NCBI GenBank assembly: GCA_020696345.1
Contig: JAEHCK010000025.1
Coordinates: 1-43,016 of the forward strand
From: Thermoplasmata archaeon
GTDB taxonomy: Archaea > Thermoplasmatota > Penumbrarchaeia > JAEHCK01
DNA: 43,016 nt
Direction: 5' to 3'
This document shows positions 33,601-41,346 of this stretch, one piece after another; the stretch's first letter is position 1, and each line of letters begins with the position of its first letter. The notes beneath the pieces are model-generated. The model was not told where the DNA came from. It did no database searches and worked only from the letters and a program-made list of their open reading frames with translations. Both the position numbers and the translations under genes were made by a program.

Positions 33601-35433
33601 CATTGTACCTCCACCATATGAATCATCATAAACTCCATCGGTAATAGGGAAATTTGAAGATCTAGTCCATCCTGCTACATATGCGTTGTCTTCAGAATCT
33701 ACTTTAATGCTATATGCTATATCAGTTCCGGTTCCTCCTACGAATGTGGAATATATAATGTCTGAACCAAGATTATTTAGTTTTGATACAAAAATTTCAA
33801 ATTGATTACCTTGAATTGTTCTACTGAAAGCATTAATTGAGGTTGGGAAATCATCTGAGGATGTATATCCTGTTACATATGCGTTACCACTTGGATCTAT
33901 ATCTATACCATAACCGTAATCAGAACTATCTCCTCCTAAATAAGTGGAATAAATAAGTTTTTTACCTGTTTGATTAAGTTTTAGAACAAAACAATCCCTA
34001 TTTCGATTGTATGAATCATCATATGCACCAATTGAAGTAGGAAAATCCGTTGAGCTTGCTTTTCCCACAACAAATGCATTTCCATTTATATCAATTGCAA
34101 TATCATAGGCAATATCATCATTATTTCCTCCAACAAAAGTAGAGTATGAAAGTGCTGAGCCATCTGAAGAGAGCTTAAGTATAAAAACATCTGAATATGA
34201 TGTCCCTATTACAGTATCATAAGCACCATTTGTTACAGGAAAATCCGAAGATTCGGTCTCACCTGTCGCAAATACATTTCCAGTAGAATCTACTTTAATA
34301 GAATATCCAATATCATCTTCATCTCCCCCAATAAATGTGGAATAACCAAGATCGGATGCGGATGGGTTTAGTTTAGTGACGAAAACATCATAGTCAGTAT
34401 TATATGATTCATTATATGCTCCGGTTGAAGTTGGAAAATTCGATGATTTTGTTCGGCCAGTTACATAAGCATTTCCTAACGAGTCCGCTGCAATGCTATT
34501 ACCGCTATCTACATCTGTCCCACCCAAATAAGTAGAATATTCCAATTCAACATCCGGATCAATCACAAGAATCTCGTGTTTATTGTAATTATCTAAAATC
34601 TCAAAACCATATTCCATTTCATTAATAATTTTAAATGTCCCAATCACTTGTTGAGTTGAGCCTGTAAAATCCTGAAAAATAAATGGCGCACCATCAATTA
34701 GGTTCCCGGATGGAGTTTTGATAATAATGTCACCACGATCATTCATTTCCAAACTATCAACACCATCCCATCTGATTCTGATCTGCCCGGGATCAGCCTT
34801 CGGGTGCACAATGAGATCATATTTTAATCCGTTTTGACTTAAATAATATCGCAGATCGATGCCGTCGTAGATATTTTCATAGTAAACTTCTTGATAATTT
34901 GGCACTTCAGTACACCATTTTGACGAATCGTTCCCGTAGAAAAAATTGCTGTAATAGCTTAATTGCTCTTTTCCCCTTGGTCTTAGCCGGTTTGCCCCCG
35001 TGAACTCCTGCTTGAGGATGAGTCGTTTGTAGTCATAAGTCGTCAGTCCATAGTCGTCAGTCGCTAGTCTAGACTCATGACTCTCGACTCCCGACTCTCG
35101 ACTCGTAACCTTTATCTCTTCTCTGAGTTCAAACCATACACCGTCATCAGTGAACCAAACAGAACCATCTTGATCATAAAACCGTACCTCATCATTTTTG
35201 AGCTGACCACGATTCTCGATAAATGGTGGTGGAGCATTTACGATCAATTGTTCTGCATTTTTAATTATTTCATTTTCATTATTGGATTCAAATTTAGAGA
35301 CATGTTCAAATTCTGGATTTTTAATACTACTTCCAGTAATTATCAATGGCGAAAAAAGTGTAAGAATTACTAACAATGCAATAATTTTTCCCTGGATACT
35401 AACACCCCTATGAATTCTTTTTGCTATAATCAA
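30616..35433 (-). CDS. Giant anchored surface protein with seven SBBP repeats
   Basis: A signal peptide (IIALLVILTLFSPLIITG) is followed by an N-terminal domain (FIENRGQLKNDEVRFY and YDGIDLRYYLSQNGLKYD) that typically precedes SBBP repeats. Seven SBBP repeats follow (YSTYLGGxxxDxGxxIxxDxxGNAYVTGxTxSxxFPT), from about residue 290 to 760, enough for one seven-bladed propeller. Then come Ig/FN3-like domains (EVGITISDKTSGVN, YYWRIISYKD), a NEW3-like domain (YQGERTNVSLTITNLGTND), a membrane helix (LMLILLIIIIIIIILSVLFLVL, near residue 1450) and a long Pro/Thr/Gln-rich cytoplasmic tail. Residues about 110-134 are encoded by a 7-bp repeat array. The start at 35433 is TTG and uncertain, as it lies close to TATA-like sequence. 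An extracellular interaction role is inference. Confidence 0.87.
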   Translation of the reverse strand: MIIAKRIHRGVSIQGKIIALLVILTLFSPLIITGSSIKNPEFEHVSKFESNNENEIIKNAEQLIVNAPPPFIENRGQLKNDEVRFYDQDGSVWFTDDGVWFELREEIKVTSRESGVESHESRLATDDYGLTTYDYKRLILKQEFTGANRLRPRGKEQLSYYSNFFYGNDSSKWCTEVPNYQEVYYENIYDGIDLRYYLSQNGLKYDLIVHPKADPGQIRIRWDGVDSLEMNDRGDIIIKTPSGNLIDGAPFIFQDFTGSTQQVIGTFKIINEMEYGFEILDNYNKHEILVIDPDVELEYSTYLGGTDVDSGNSIAADSLGNAYVTGRTKSSNFPTSTGAYNESYNTDYDVFVTKLNPSASDLGYSTFIGGDEDDIGYSIKVDSTGNVFATGETESSDFPVTNGAYDTVIGTSYSDVFILKLSSDGSALSYSTFVGGNNDDIAYDIAIDINGNAFVVGKASSTDFPTSIGAYDDSYNRNRDCFVLKLNQTGKKLIYSTYLGGDSSDYGYGIDIDPSGNAYVTGYTSSDDFPTSINAFSRTIQGNQFEIFVSKLNNLGSDIIYSTFVGGTGTDIAYSIKVDSEDNAYVAGWTRSSNFPITDGVYDDSYGGGTMGDCIVFKLNETGSKLIFSTYIGNSSDDNIYDLALDSIGNVYITGDTRSSNFPVTPDAYQSSRQSSRDGFISKLSGDGANLIYSSYLGGDDDDYCKSITSDPNGNVYVTGYTESSDFPNTPGVINRTYNGLVDAFVTKFSFEPFISIPSVLLLRNETPINITHSQLCPYTFKVNVIDSVSKTDLKDVYLTLDPLGTNIQLCWNRSSGQFTKLGDPNNYILIDPSSKVDNLLNIWSIYFNVIFNWSYPNEKFHNVQAFTSSMTLPTSWFNITEMYRVENDLVFNGTLKVTDENKHIINDNDLIRGEQLLNWNGLTMVYENTTDVFPPTSICKISLWDEIGNSWQIPTAEGEMFNIEIFAPTSTYLTGFNYTINISGVPLKCDATNEIFTIRVDGNNVTFSNPSPNNTAWQTNNKVIVSVDITDLGGGQVNHSTVQQSISIKNGTIWGYWKAITGLKSETSIIVQDVIALDEGINNLVKWKAADSVGNGPTESKPYRILVDTEGVEFSNAWPMSNDISLSEIVEVGITISDKTSGVNASIIEYSISEDNGKNWNFWKKVEGLNDSVKIDVQMNITVPNGTNNMLKWRATDIAGNDIVESPPLAINVNTWTPPITPEITIISPLNGITINTTTVNLTWELIDPNIKNVTFDIFFDVKNPPDMLRSEVINASYRIDDLKDGETYYWRIISYKDKNLENSFKSDILWFKVELPIEKIYRITIMGPEIISLYQGERTNVSLTITNLGTNDDTINVKIQESNISQYIQLNDYSYLLLSKGNFGIRTLMINVPEDAQPGKYEITVIAISINSDEKVKSNHIITLEIKEINGDGGDQDGGPQDKGANLSNLMLILLIIIIIIIILSVLFLVLKKKKREAEKLSTGTSFTTKPLPTQVISIGKVKQQAIQPTQTVIPSATLQPQVVTTYTLPTVAQQPSVSTTETLSQIPSIIQTAQTPLLPPAKIPSTSNEPLPVSPEIPTPTLKPKVAPETPVTYATPVIKPN
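35031..35104. repeat. 7-bp tandem array with inverted arm, inside a coding region
   Basis: On the plus strand, heptamers AGTCATA, AGTCGTC, AGTCCAT, AGTCGTC, AGTCGCT and a partial AGTCT (35031-35070) meet AGACTC, ATGACTC, TCGACTC, CCGACTC, TCGACTC (35071-35104), which are GAGTCNN units in the opposite orientation. The junction AGTCTAGACT is a perfect palindrome. Translated in the minus-strand gene it gives SRESGVESHESRLATDDY and a following Tyr/Leu/Thr stretch, which keeps the frame open. Confidence 0.85.
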
Positions 35434-35672
35434 TTTACATATATTTCTATTTTTCCGACAATTCTCCCCTTTTTATATTATTTTATATCCACTTAGTGGA
35501 CTATCTTCTAACCTTTTCTATACTTATTAACTCAGAAATATAAATCCACATTGAGAGTATGTACTCGTCAATTACCTTTATATTTCTTTCGAATATTTTG
35601 ACAATTCTCCCCAATACTTTGCTTTAAATCGACCACCGTCCTAAAAAATGGTACTTATTTATTAATTATTTG
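35434..35672. other. Upstream region of the SBBP protein gene
   Basis: Gene-free and AT-rich, with two direct copies of GACAATTCTCCCC (about 35458 and 35603) and several TATA-like stretches on the minus strand (e.g. ATATAAATCC-type near 35540 and TATATGTAAAT near 35440). Probably the promoter region of the minus-strand gene. The hairpin AAAAATGG with CCATTTTT (35643-35681) closes it and belongs to structured element copy A. Confidence 0.4.
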
Positions 35673-35880
35673 CCATTTTTAGTCCGGCCCTACAAAGTTT
35701 ATTGTTCAACTGGAACATAAACTTTGCGCCACCCCATTCATCGCTTTGTTTTCTTGATGAAACAAACCGCTACGAATTGCTCCCTACGGTCGCAACCACT
35801 TTTAAACAGCGTTGCCATTTATCGTGGTGGGGCATCCACGGGCGATGCTTGCGTTAATTTTAGATTGTCCTCGCATCGGT
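35673..35880 (-). ncRNA. Structured repeat element, copy A
   Basis: Minus-strand copy following the gene at 35919. It contains, 5' to 3', a hairpin CGATGC/GCATCG, the conserved GTGGATGCCCCAC, a stem ACCAC/GTGGT, the conserved GAATGGGGTGGCGC, the hairpin CAAAGTTTAT/ATAAACTTTG and TAGGGCCGG. The 65 bp at 35673-35737 are identical to copy D at 41378-41442. The 5' part (GGGGGATGGCTTC block) is missing, so the copy looks truncated. Whether it is transcribed is unknown. Confidence 0.6.
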
Positions 35881-35918
35881 CGACGACCTATACTGTAAAT
35901 CGACTTATGCATTTATAT

Positions 35919-36527
35919 TTAAAACCAGCGATGTGGAATAGATGCATCTCTGTCCTCAGCAGTTTCATCGATTTCGCCTCCATTACTTGCAGGAGAACAT
36001 GTTACTGCTTCAAGTCCTATCATATATGAATCTTGTTGAAAAGCACTTTTAGGAAAGATTATTTTTAAGGTGTTACCACTTACCTCAGCTTCAAAATTAT
36101 ACTGACGAACTGTGCCATTGACATAGGAACAATGATATATGTGTGCTTCTGAATCATCTATTCTTTTTGCTACTACTATTATCCCATATGTATATGCCTC
36201 AATGTCTCCAAATTCGGTTGTTCCTTTATTCTGGATCGTTCCAGCAACAGTCAGTTCTAATATGATATCATTGCCTTTCTCATAAGATCTATATCTAATA
36301 ATATCAATATTTGGATCTGATATATCATTTTCTTGGTCTCCATGAGAGATGTTAGTTCGATGTACAGATTGATGTCCGATATAATATACTAAAATACTGA
36401 AGCAGATTAAAATTACTATTATTATGATTATATATATTGAAGTTTTTTTTATGTTTACATCTCCTTTTAGTTTGTCGGTTCTTGTATTTTTATGCATAAG
36501 TCTCTTCTTATACCCGGTCGTCTCCAA
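35919..36527 (-). CDS. Small N-terminally anchored protein, function unknown
   Basis: About 190-200 residues with one membrane helix (TSIYIIIIIVILICFSILVYYIG) and an extracytoplasmic beta-rich domain (DIILELTVAGTIQNKGTTEFGD, YTYGIIVVAKRIDD, QYNFEAEVSGNTLKIIFP). The domain resembles small Ig-like or DUF-type sandwiches, but I cannot name it. The start may be 36527 or the Met at 36497. Neither has a clear ribosome binding site, and an AAGGAGA stands further downstream near 36455 without an ATG in frame, so the N-terminus is uncertain. The gene lies between element copies B (upstream) and A (downstream). Confidence 0.6.
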   Translation of the reverse strand: METTGYKKRLMHKNTRTDKLKGDVNIKKTSIYIIIIIVILICFSILVYYIGHQSVHRTNISHGDQENDISDPNIDIIRYRSYEKGNDIILELTVAGTIQNKGTTEFGDIEAYTYGIIVVAKRIDDSEAHIYHCSYVNGTVRQYNFEAEVSGNTLKIIFPKSAFQQDSYMIGLEAVTCSPASNGGEIDETAEDRDASIPHRWF

Positions 36528-36780
36528 GCCCCGACCCTACAAACCTTTAATGTGTTTCTACACTTAAACGGTTTGCGCCACCCTGTCAGTAAACCGATTG
36601 CCCCTTCCGCTATTAATACCGTTGAGAATATTAACGTCCACAAGTGGGGCAACTTTTCACGCCCACAATGCAATTGTTAAGGTCATGAAAAGCAGGACTT
36701 CCACGAGGCCAAAGGCCTACGCTCTTTCCTTCACCCTCCGCCACACCGTTGGTCGGGTGCGCTGAAGCCATCCCCCTTCT
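36526..36780 (-). ncRNA. Structured repeat element, copy B
   Basis: Full-length minus-strand copy that begins 19 bp after the stop of the gene at 36799. It starts with the 23-bp block at 36758-36780 (including GGGGGATGGCTTCAGCGCA), identical to copy C at 37767-37789. Stems, given on the plus strand: TTGCCCC (36598-36604) with GGGGCAA (36646-36652); CAAACC (36540-36545) with GGTTTG (36570-36575). On the minus strand: TCCTG with CAGGG; CTTTTCA with TGAAAAG; hairpin GTAGGCC TTT GGCCTC before GTGG. It ends TAGGGTCGGGGCTT. The stem sequences differ from the other copies but the pairing is kept. Confidence 0.65.
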
Positions 36781-36798
36781 TGTCGGCACGCTTAAAGA

Positions 36799-37389
36799 TT
36801 AATCTATTCTATATCCTTCTATCCTAGATATGTTATACAAATTCCATCCTTGATAAATCTCCAATGAATACTCATCTGGTAAGTGGGATTTCCAGTTATT
36901 TTTTCTTGAAAGTTCTTTATTTAAACTGTCATTATAAATAGAATAAGAATAATAAAGATAGTGTGGATCAGTACCTTCATAGACGTAAATTTTAATGGAT
37001 TCGATAATTATTGAAATATTACCAGAAATGTTACAAAGAATTTCATTTGATGATAGTTGAGGATTTTTACAATATTCAAACTCTTTGAATGATGATGAAA
37101 TTATAATTAATGATGATGTTGATTCAATTTGTAAAAATTCTGTGTTATTAATTAATGCAACTTCAATCATTGCGCTCCCACTTTTTACCGAAATATCTTT
37201 AGTTATCTTATTTGATTCTGGAACAGGTACTGACAATTTATAAGGCATGCCATCTTTATTTAAAACTTTAATATAATAATAAAATTCTACATCTGGATCG
37301 GTGTCTTCTTCTTCTGATAAAAAACAACCAGAAAAAGAGATTGTAAATAATACCATTATTGAAATGATAATTAATAATTCCTTTTTCAT
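36799..37389 (-). CDS. Small lipoprotein, function unknown
   Basis: A lipoprotein signal is clear: MKKELLIIISIMVLFTISFSGC with Cys after FSG, followed by an acidic linker (SEEEDTDPD). The remaining roughly 165 residues are beta-rich (VEFYYYIKVLNKDGMPYKLSVP, ISIIIESIKIYVYEG) without a domain I can name. The ATG at 37389 has GGTGAAGGATT directly upstream, a good ribosome binding site. The protein would be lipid-anchored on the outer face of the membrane. Element copy C precedes it and copy B follows it. Confidence 0.8.
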   Translation of the reverse strand: MKKELLIIISIMVLFTISFSGCFLSEEEDTDPDVEFYYYIKVLNKDGMPYKLSVPVPESNKITKDISVKSGSAMIEVALINNTEFLQIESTSSLIIISSSFKEFEYCKNPQLSSNEILCNISGNISIIIESIKIYVYEGTDPHYLYYSYSIYNDSLNKELSRKNNWKSHLPDEYSLEIYQGWNLYNISRIEGYRID

Positions 37390-37515
37390 AATCCTTCACC
37401 ATTTTAATGATAATATTTATTTCAATATACTTTAATTTTTGGTTATAAATCCCCCACGAAATCCTCACAAATAATAATCAATGTCAGATGCCCCTCAGCT
37501 TTTAATCGCCTTCGC

Positions 37516-37789
37516 AAGCCCCGACCCTAAAAGCATTATTGTCTTAGAGCATAAAGCTTTTGCCACCCCATTCTCAGGCGAATTGTGACATGTTCACGAT
37601 TATATTCCTCACCATTGTATATTGTTGAGAATATTAATATTCAACAAAGTCACAACTTTTGTCGTCACTATTAAGCTAGGCTAGACACCAAAAGTGGGGC
37701 ATCCACGGAGGATTATGGCCTCCGATTATTTTTCTTACTTCACCCACCCATACACCGTTACGTGGCTGCGCTGAAGCCATCCCCCTTCT
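37516..37789 (-). ncRNA. Structured repeat element, copy C
   Basis: Full-length minus-strand copy following the gene at 37915. Stems, given on the plus strand: TTGTGAC (37583-37589) with GTCACAA (37649-37655); AAAAGC (37529-37534) with GCTTTT (37556-37561); minus-strand GGAGG with CCTCC before GTGGATGCCCCAC; ACTTTTG with CAAAAGT; GCCCCA with TGGGGT. An inner hairpin around GAATATTAATATTC is also present. It ends TAGGGTCGGGGCTT and shares TAGTGACGACAAAAGTT with copy D. Confidence 0.65.
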
Positions 37790-37802
37790 ACTCGCCACGT
37801 AC

Positions 37803-37816
37803 GGGAGGAAATTGCC
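37803..37816 (+). repeat. 14-bp inverted repeat, left copy
   Basis: GGGAGGAAATTGCC. Its perfect reverse complement stands at 41305-41318, so the pair brackets the NosD/FN3 gene and its promoter. Confidence 0.5.
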
Positions 37817-37914
37817 TATCAATATAGGTCTTATAGTTAGGTTGATCAAAATTTAGTAGTTGTGGAAAATTATCCAAAAGAGCATGAAGGTTATAATTTC
37901 AATGATGATTGATT

Positions 37915-40900
37915 TCAAGATTTATTGTCATCTTTTTTTTCTTTTATTAAGAATTTCAATTTCTTTTTCTTTATTAAGATAAATACAATAATAGCGATGA
38001 TTATTAGAATTATTATCAAGTTAATACTAATTATAATATTATTAAGATTATCCCCTGGTTTTTGTTCATCTTTAATTTTTACTATGGTGACTTTAATTGT
38101 AGTGTTTATTCGTTCACCAAAATTGTCTGAAACCTCGAGCTTGATTATGTGCTCTCCTTTTGACAAAGTTATATTCTTCATAATTTCCCCATCACCAAGA
38201 ATACCATCGAGATTTGATGACCAGGAAAACTTTAATTTATCCCCATATAGTAGGTCGGGGTCATCACAAAAACCAATAAAATCTATTAGTTCATTTTCCT
38301 TAAATTCTGCACCATTTGAAGGTTGAATAATGGTTATATCTATGGGTGGATCATTGGCTTCAGTTACTATTATTGAAATATTAATAAATGTTTCAAATCT
38401 ACTATCGTTCGCATAAAAAGTTAAATTTTCTTCTCCATTCCAATTAAGTTTGGGTTGAATAATCACTTTGCCTGAATTTTCCTCAATTGTAATATTAAGA
38501 TTGTTTTGCCCTGTACAATAGAAAGTTAGGATATCGTTGTTTGGGTCAATGAACCATTCCTTTAAATTTATTGTATAATTGTCGATAGTATCTTCTATTA
38601 TTTCGATAATGGTAATCGATTTATTTACTATTGGTGCTCTTGGTCCAATCAATGTTTTACCGATTGCAGGGTCTGAAAGTAAAGATGATAGATTTGCATC
38701 ATCTACAGCTGTTATTTTATAATAATAATAAGTATCCTCTTCTAAACTAAAATCAATAAATCTTGTCTCTTTGATAATATCGGTTATATTCAAATACCCA
38801 GTTGAAAAAGATCTACTTCTATAGATATAATAACCAATTACATCAGGGTCTGTATTTGATACCCAACTTAAGGTCAAACTATTACTAGTTGCATTAAAAA
38901 CCTCCAGCCCTGTGGGTATTTGTGGATGTGTAAGATCAAGTGTGGTTGCCTGTGCAGATTCAGAAAATGTTGAATTATTGGGGACCTCATCAAATGCTTT
39001 AATTTTGAAAAAATAAGTAATCTGTTCATCCAATCCAGTAATGATACAAGATGTCTCCTTGCCATGTATCGTTTTATTTAATCTGAAGGTTTCAGGTAGA
39101 TTATTTCCTGATTCATTTATATAAATTAAATAACCAGAAAGATCCAATTCTGTGTTAGCATACCAAACGAACTCAATTTTACTATCGGAAATTGGCACAG
39201 CTTTTAAACCTCCTGGTGCAGTCGGTGGTATGATATCCCTGGGGATGCCAGATACATTTTCGGTAAAACCAGAACTTTGACCATTTGAATCAACTGCACA
39301 TATTTTATAGGAATAAATAGTGCCATCCTTTAATTCTGTATGAATATAACTGGTGGTGGGGTGGGTTACATTTTTTAAAAATTCCCAAGTTGATTCAATT
39401 AAATAATATATTCTGTATTGTAAAGTGTCTTTTAAGTTAGGATTCCAGGTAATATACAGAGCATTTCCATCTGGAACTGGAGATATCTGAAGATTTTCAG
39501 GGATTGTTGGTAGATGATCAACAGTAACATTAACAATTTCTGACCAGTCTGTAATTTGAAAATTATTATTAGCTTGAATTCTATAATAATATGTATCTTC
39601 AACTTTGTTGCTGAGATAAAAGACATTAAGCTTATTTTCTAAAACCCAACCATCAGTATAAACAACTGGTGAGCTGAAGTAAATATCCGTGTCCTCTTCA
39701 AAAATAAACCCATTTGCCCTTGATCTATTACTCCAAGATATCGTATAGTTCCCATCTGGATCAATATCACTTTCAATAAATAGAACAGGAATGGCTGGAA
39801 ACCGCCATCCGTAAGGTTTTATGAACGGGTAGTTGTCATATTTTGATCCTGGGTGTGGTATCTTTGTATCACCAATACCATCACCCTTCCATCGTTCATT
39901 AAAACCGTTATCTAAGCCGGTGTAGTCAGACCAATAATTTCCTTCACCCTGATATGACCAATTATTATTACTATTATCTTGAGCTTGTTTTGTATTAGAA
40001 ATAATTTGGTTATGGTAAAATAGATTACTATTGCAATCTGATAAAATAAATATCCCCGTAATCCTATTATTTGAAATAATATTCTCATTAAATTTATTTG
40101 AATTAGAATTTGATTTTAAATAAAATCCATATTCATTATCTGTAAAATTATTATTATAGACATTAGTATTATCCGATTTAAATAAATAAATACCTTTTTT
40201 GTTTAAAGTAATGTTATTATAACCAATAGATATTTTATACGTATTATATAATTCCAAACCGGCATCTAAATTTGAATTAAATGTGTTATTTCTGATATCA
40301 ATTAAATGAGATTCTCTTATCTCAATTCCGTTATCCCAGTTGAAATTACAGGTATTATTAGTAATTGTATTGGGGTTAAGAGATTTAGGGATAAATATTC
40401 CATCATTATTATTTGAATTACATGTATTATTTGAAATTAAACTATTTGCTGAATCCAACAATATAATACCGTTCCTTTTGTTAAAATTGCAGGTATTGTT
40501 TAAGATTTTATCATTCCACCCAAGTATATTAATTCCATCCCAATTATTAAAATTGCAGGTATTATTTAAAATAGAATTGAAATATGAAACATATGTACTA
40601 ATCCCAGCATAATTATAACTATTATTATTATTAATTATCACATTAGAATCTGATCCCGTTAAATCTATTCCAATACCTCTGTTATATGAAATATTATTAT
40701 TTTTAATAATATTAAAATCAGAATTAAAGAGACAAATTCCATGGGTATTATTTGTTAGATTATTATTAATTATACTAACAAAATCATATTCAATAACTTT
40801 AATTCCTGCATCTTTGGTAATATCATCACCACTATTTTGTATTGTAAATCCAGTTATATTTACCCAATTGGCAGTAATATAGACAACATCCCCTATTCCG

Positions 40901-41205
40901 GTGCCATTGATTGTTGTATTTTGTGTACCATTTCCAATTAGAGTTACTGTTTTATCAATGACTAAAGTCTCATTGTAAATCCCATCCCACACACGGATGA
41001 TCTGCCCAGGATTCGCGTTGGTAATCGCTTCTTGAATCGTCGTATAATTACCGTTGCCATTGCAATCGACAATAATATTTTGTGCTTCCACACCACATTC
41101 CTTAATTATTCCATTAAATGTAAATGTTCCAATAAAACCCCCAGTAACTATTATGAATATAATATATGCATTAATTATTGCATTTTTTATTTTCGTTCCA
41201 CACAT
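37915..41205 (-). CDS. Anchored surface protein: NosD-type beta-helix, FN3 repeats, cadherin-like domains
   Basis: A signal peptide (INAYIIFIIVTGGFIGTFTF) and GNYTTIQEAITNANPGQ lead into a long right-handed beta-helix (about residues 50-430; NNTCNFN- and SNSNKFNEN-type turns) ending in the NosD motif GNYWSDYTG. Four to five FN3 domains follow (LYITWNPNLKD, IEFVWYANTELDLSGYLIYIN, LTLSWVSNTDPDVIGYYIYR), then cadherin-like sandwiches (EANDPPIDITIIQPSNGAEF, LKFSWSSNLDG), one membrane helix (NLIIILIIIAIIVFILI) and a Lys-rich tail. ATG 41205 is preferred because a TATA box at 41224-41233 lies 19-28 bp upstream, which gives a leaderless mRNA. The in-frame Met at 41259 lies before that box. The gene is bracketed by 14-bp inverted repeats and element copies D and C. 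Confidence 0.86.
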   Translation of the reverse strand: MCGTKIKNAIINAYIIFIIVTGGFIGTFTFNGIIKECGVEAQNIIVDCNGNGNYTTIQEAITNANPGQIIRVWDGIYNETLVIDKTVTLIGNGTQNTTINGTGIGDVVYITANWVNITGFTIQNSGDDITKDAGIKVIEYDFVSIINNNLTNNTHGICLFNSDFNIIKNNNISYNRGIGIDLTGSDSNVIINNNNSYNYAGISTYVSYFNSILNNTCNFNNWDGINILGWNDKILNNTCNFNKRNGIILLDSANSLISNNTCNSNNNDGIFIPKSLNPNTITNNTCNFNWDNGIEIRESHLIDIRNNTFNSNLDAGLELYNTYKISIGYNNITLNKKGIYLFKSDNTNVYNNNFTDNEYGFYLKSNSNSNKFNENIISNNRITGIFILSDCNSNLFYHNQIISNTKQAQDNSNNNWSYQGEGNYWSDYTGLDNGFNERWKGDGIGDTKIPHPGSKYDNYPFIKPYGWRFPAIPVLFIESDIDPDGNYTISWSNRSRANGFIFEEDTDIYFSSPVVYTDGWVLENKLNVFYLSNKVEDTYYYRIQANNNFQITDWSEIVNVTVDHLPTIPENLQISPVPDGNALYITWNPNLKDTLQYRIYYLIESTWEFLKNVTHPTTSYIHTELKDGTIYSYKICAVDSNGQSSGFTENVSGIPRDIIPPTAPGGLKAVPISDSKIEFVWYANTELDLSGYLIYINESGNNLPETFRLNKTIHGKETSCIITGLDEQITYFFKIKAFDEVPNNSTFSESAQATTLDLTHPQIPTGLEVFNATSNSLTLSWVSNTDPDVIGYYIYRSRSFSTGYLNITDIIKETRFIDFSLEEDTYYYYKITAVDDANLSSLLSDPAIGKTLIGPRAPIVNKSITIIEIIEDTIDNYTINLKEWFIDPNNDILTFYCTGQNNLNITIEENSGKVIIQPKLNWNGEENLTFYANDSRFETFINISIIVTEANDPPIDITIIQPSNGAEFKENELIDFIGFCDDPDLLYGDKLKFSWSSNLDGILGDGEIMKNITLSKGEHIIKLEVSDNFGERINTTIKVTIVKIKDEQKPGDNLNNIIISINLIIILIIIAIIVFILIKKKKLKFLIKEKKDDNKS

Positions 41206-41223
41206 AATATCGCTATATGATAG

Positions 41224-41233
41224 ATTTATATTT
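41224..41233 (-). promoter_or_regulatory. TATA box of the NosD/FN3 gene
   Basis: Minus strand reads AATATAAATC, about 25 bp before the ATG at 41205. It fits a leaderless archaeal transcript and decides the start. Confidence 0.5.
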
Positions 41234-41304
41234 GAATATTTAAACTCTTTTGAGCACATTTCTAATTGATTTAAAAATGTTTTGGAGATTTTTCAATTCT
41301 TTAC

Positions 41305-41318
41305 GGCAATTTCCTCCC
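41305..41318 (-). repeat. 14-bp inverted repeat, right copy
   Basis: GGCAATTTCCTCCC on the plus strand, perfect reverse complement of 37803-37816. Confidence 0.5.
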
Positions 41319-41346
41319 TTTTTTAAGAGATAATCGGCTACAATCC

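Noticed and set aside
35031..35104. Heptamer tract as a protein domain
   Set aside because: The DNA-level palindrome and fixed 7-bp step explain the residues better than selection on the protein.
36467..36673. Short minus-strand frame with Cys pairs resembling a TnpB zinc finger
   Set aside because: It runs through element copy B, whose conservation is in base pairing and not in any frame; the other copies do not keep the frame.
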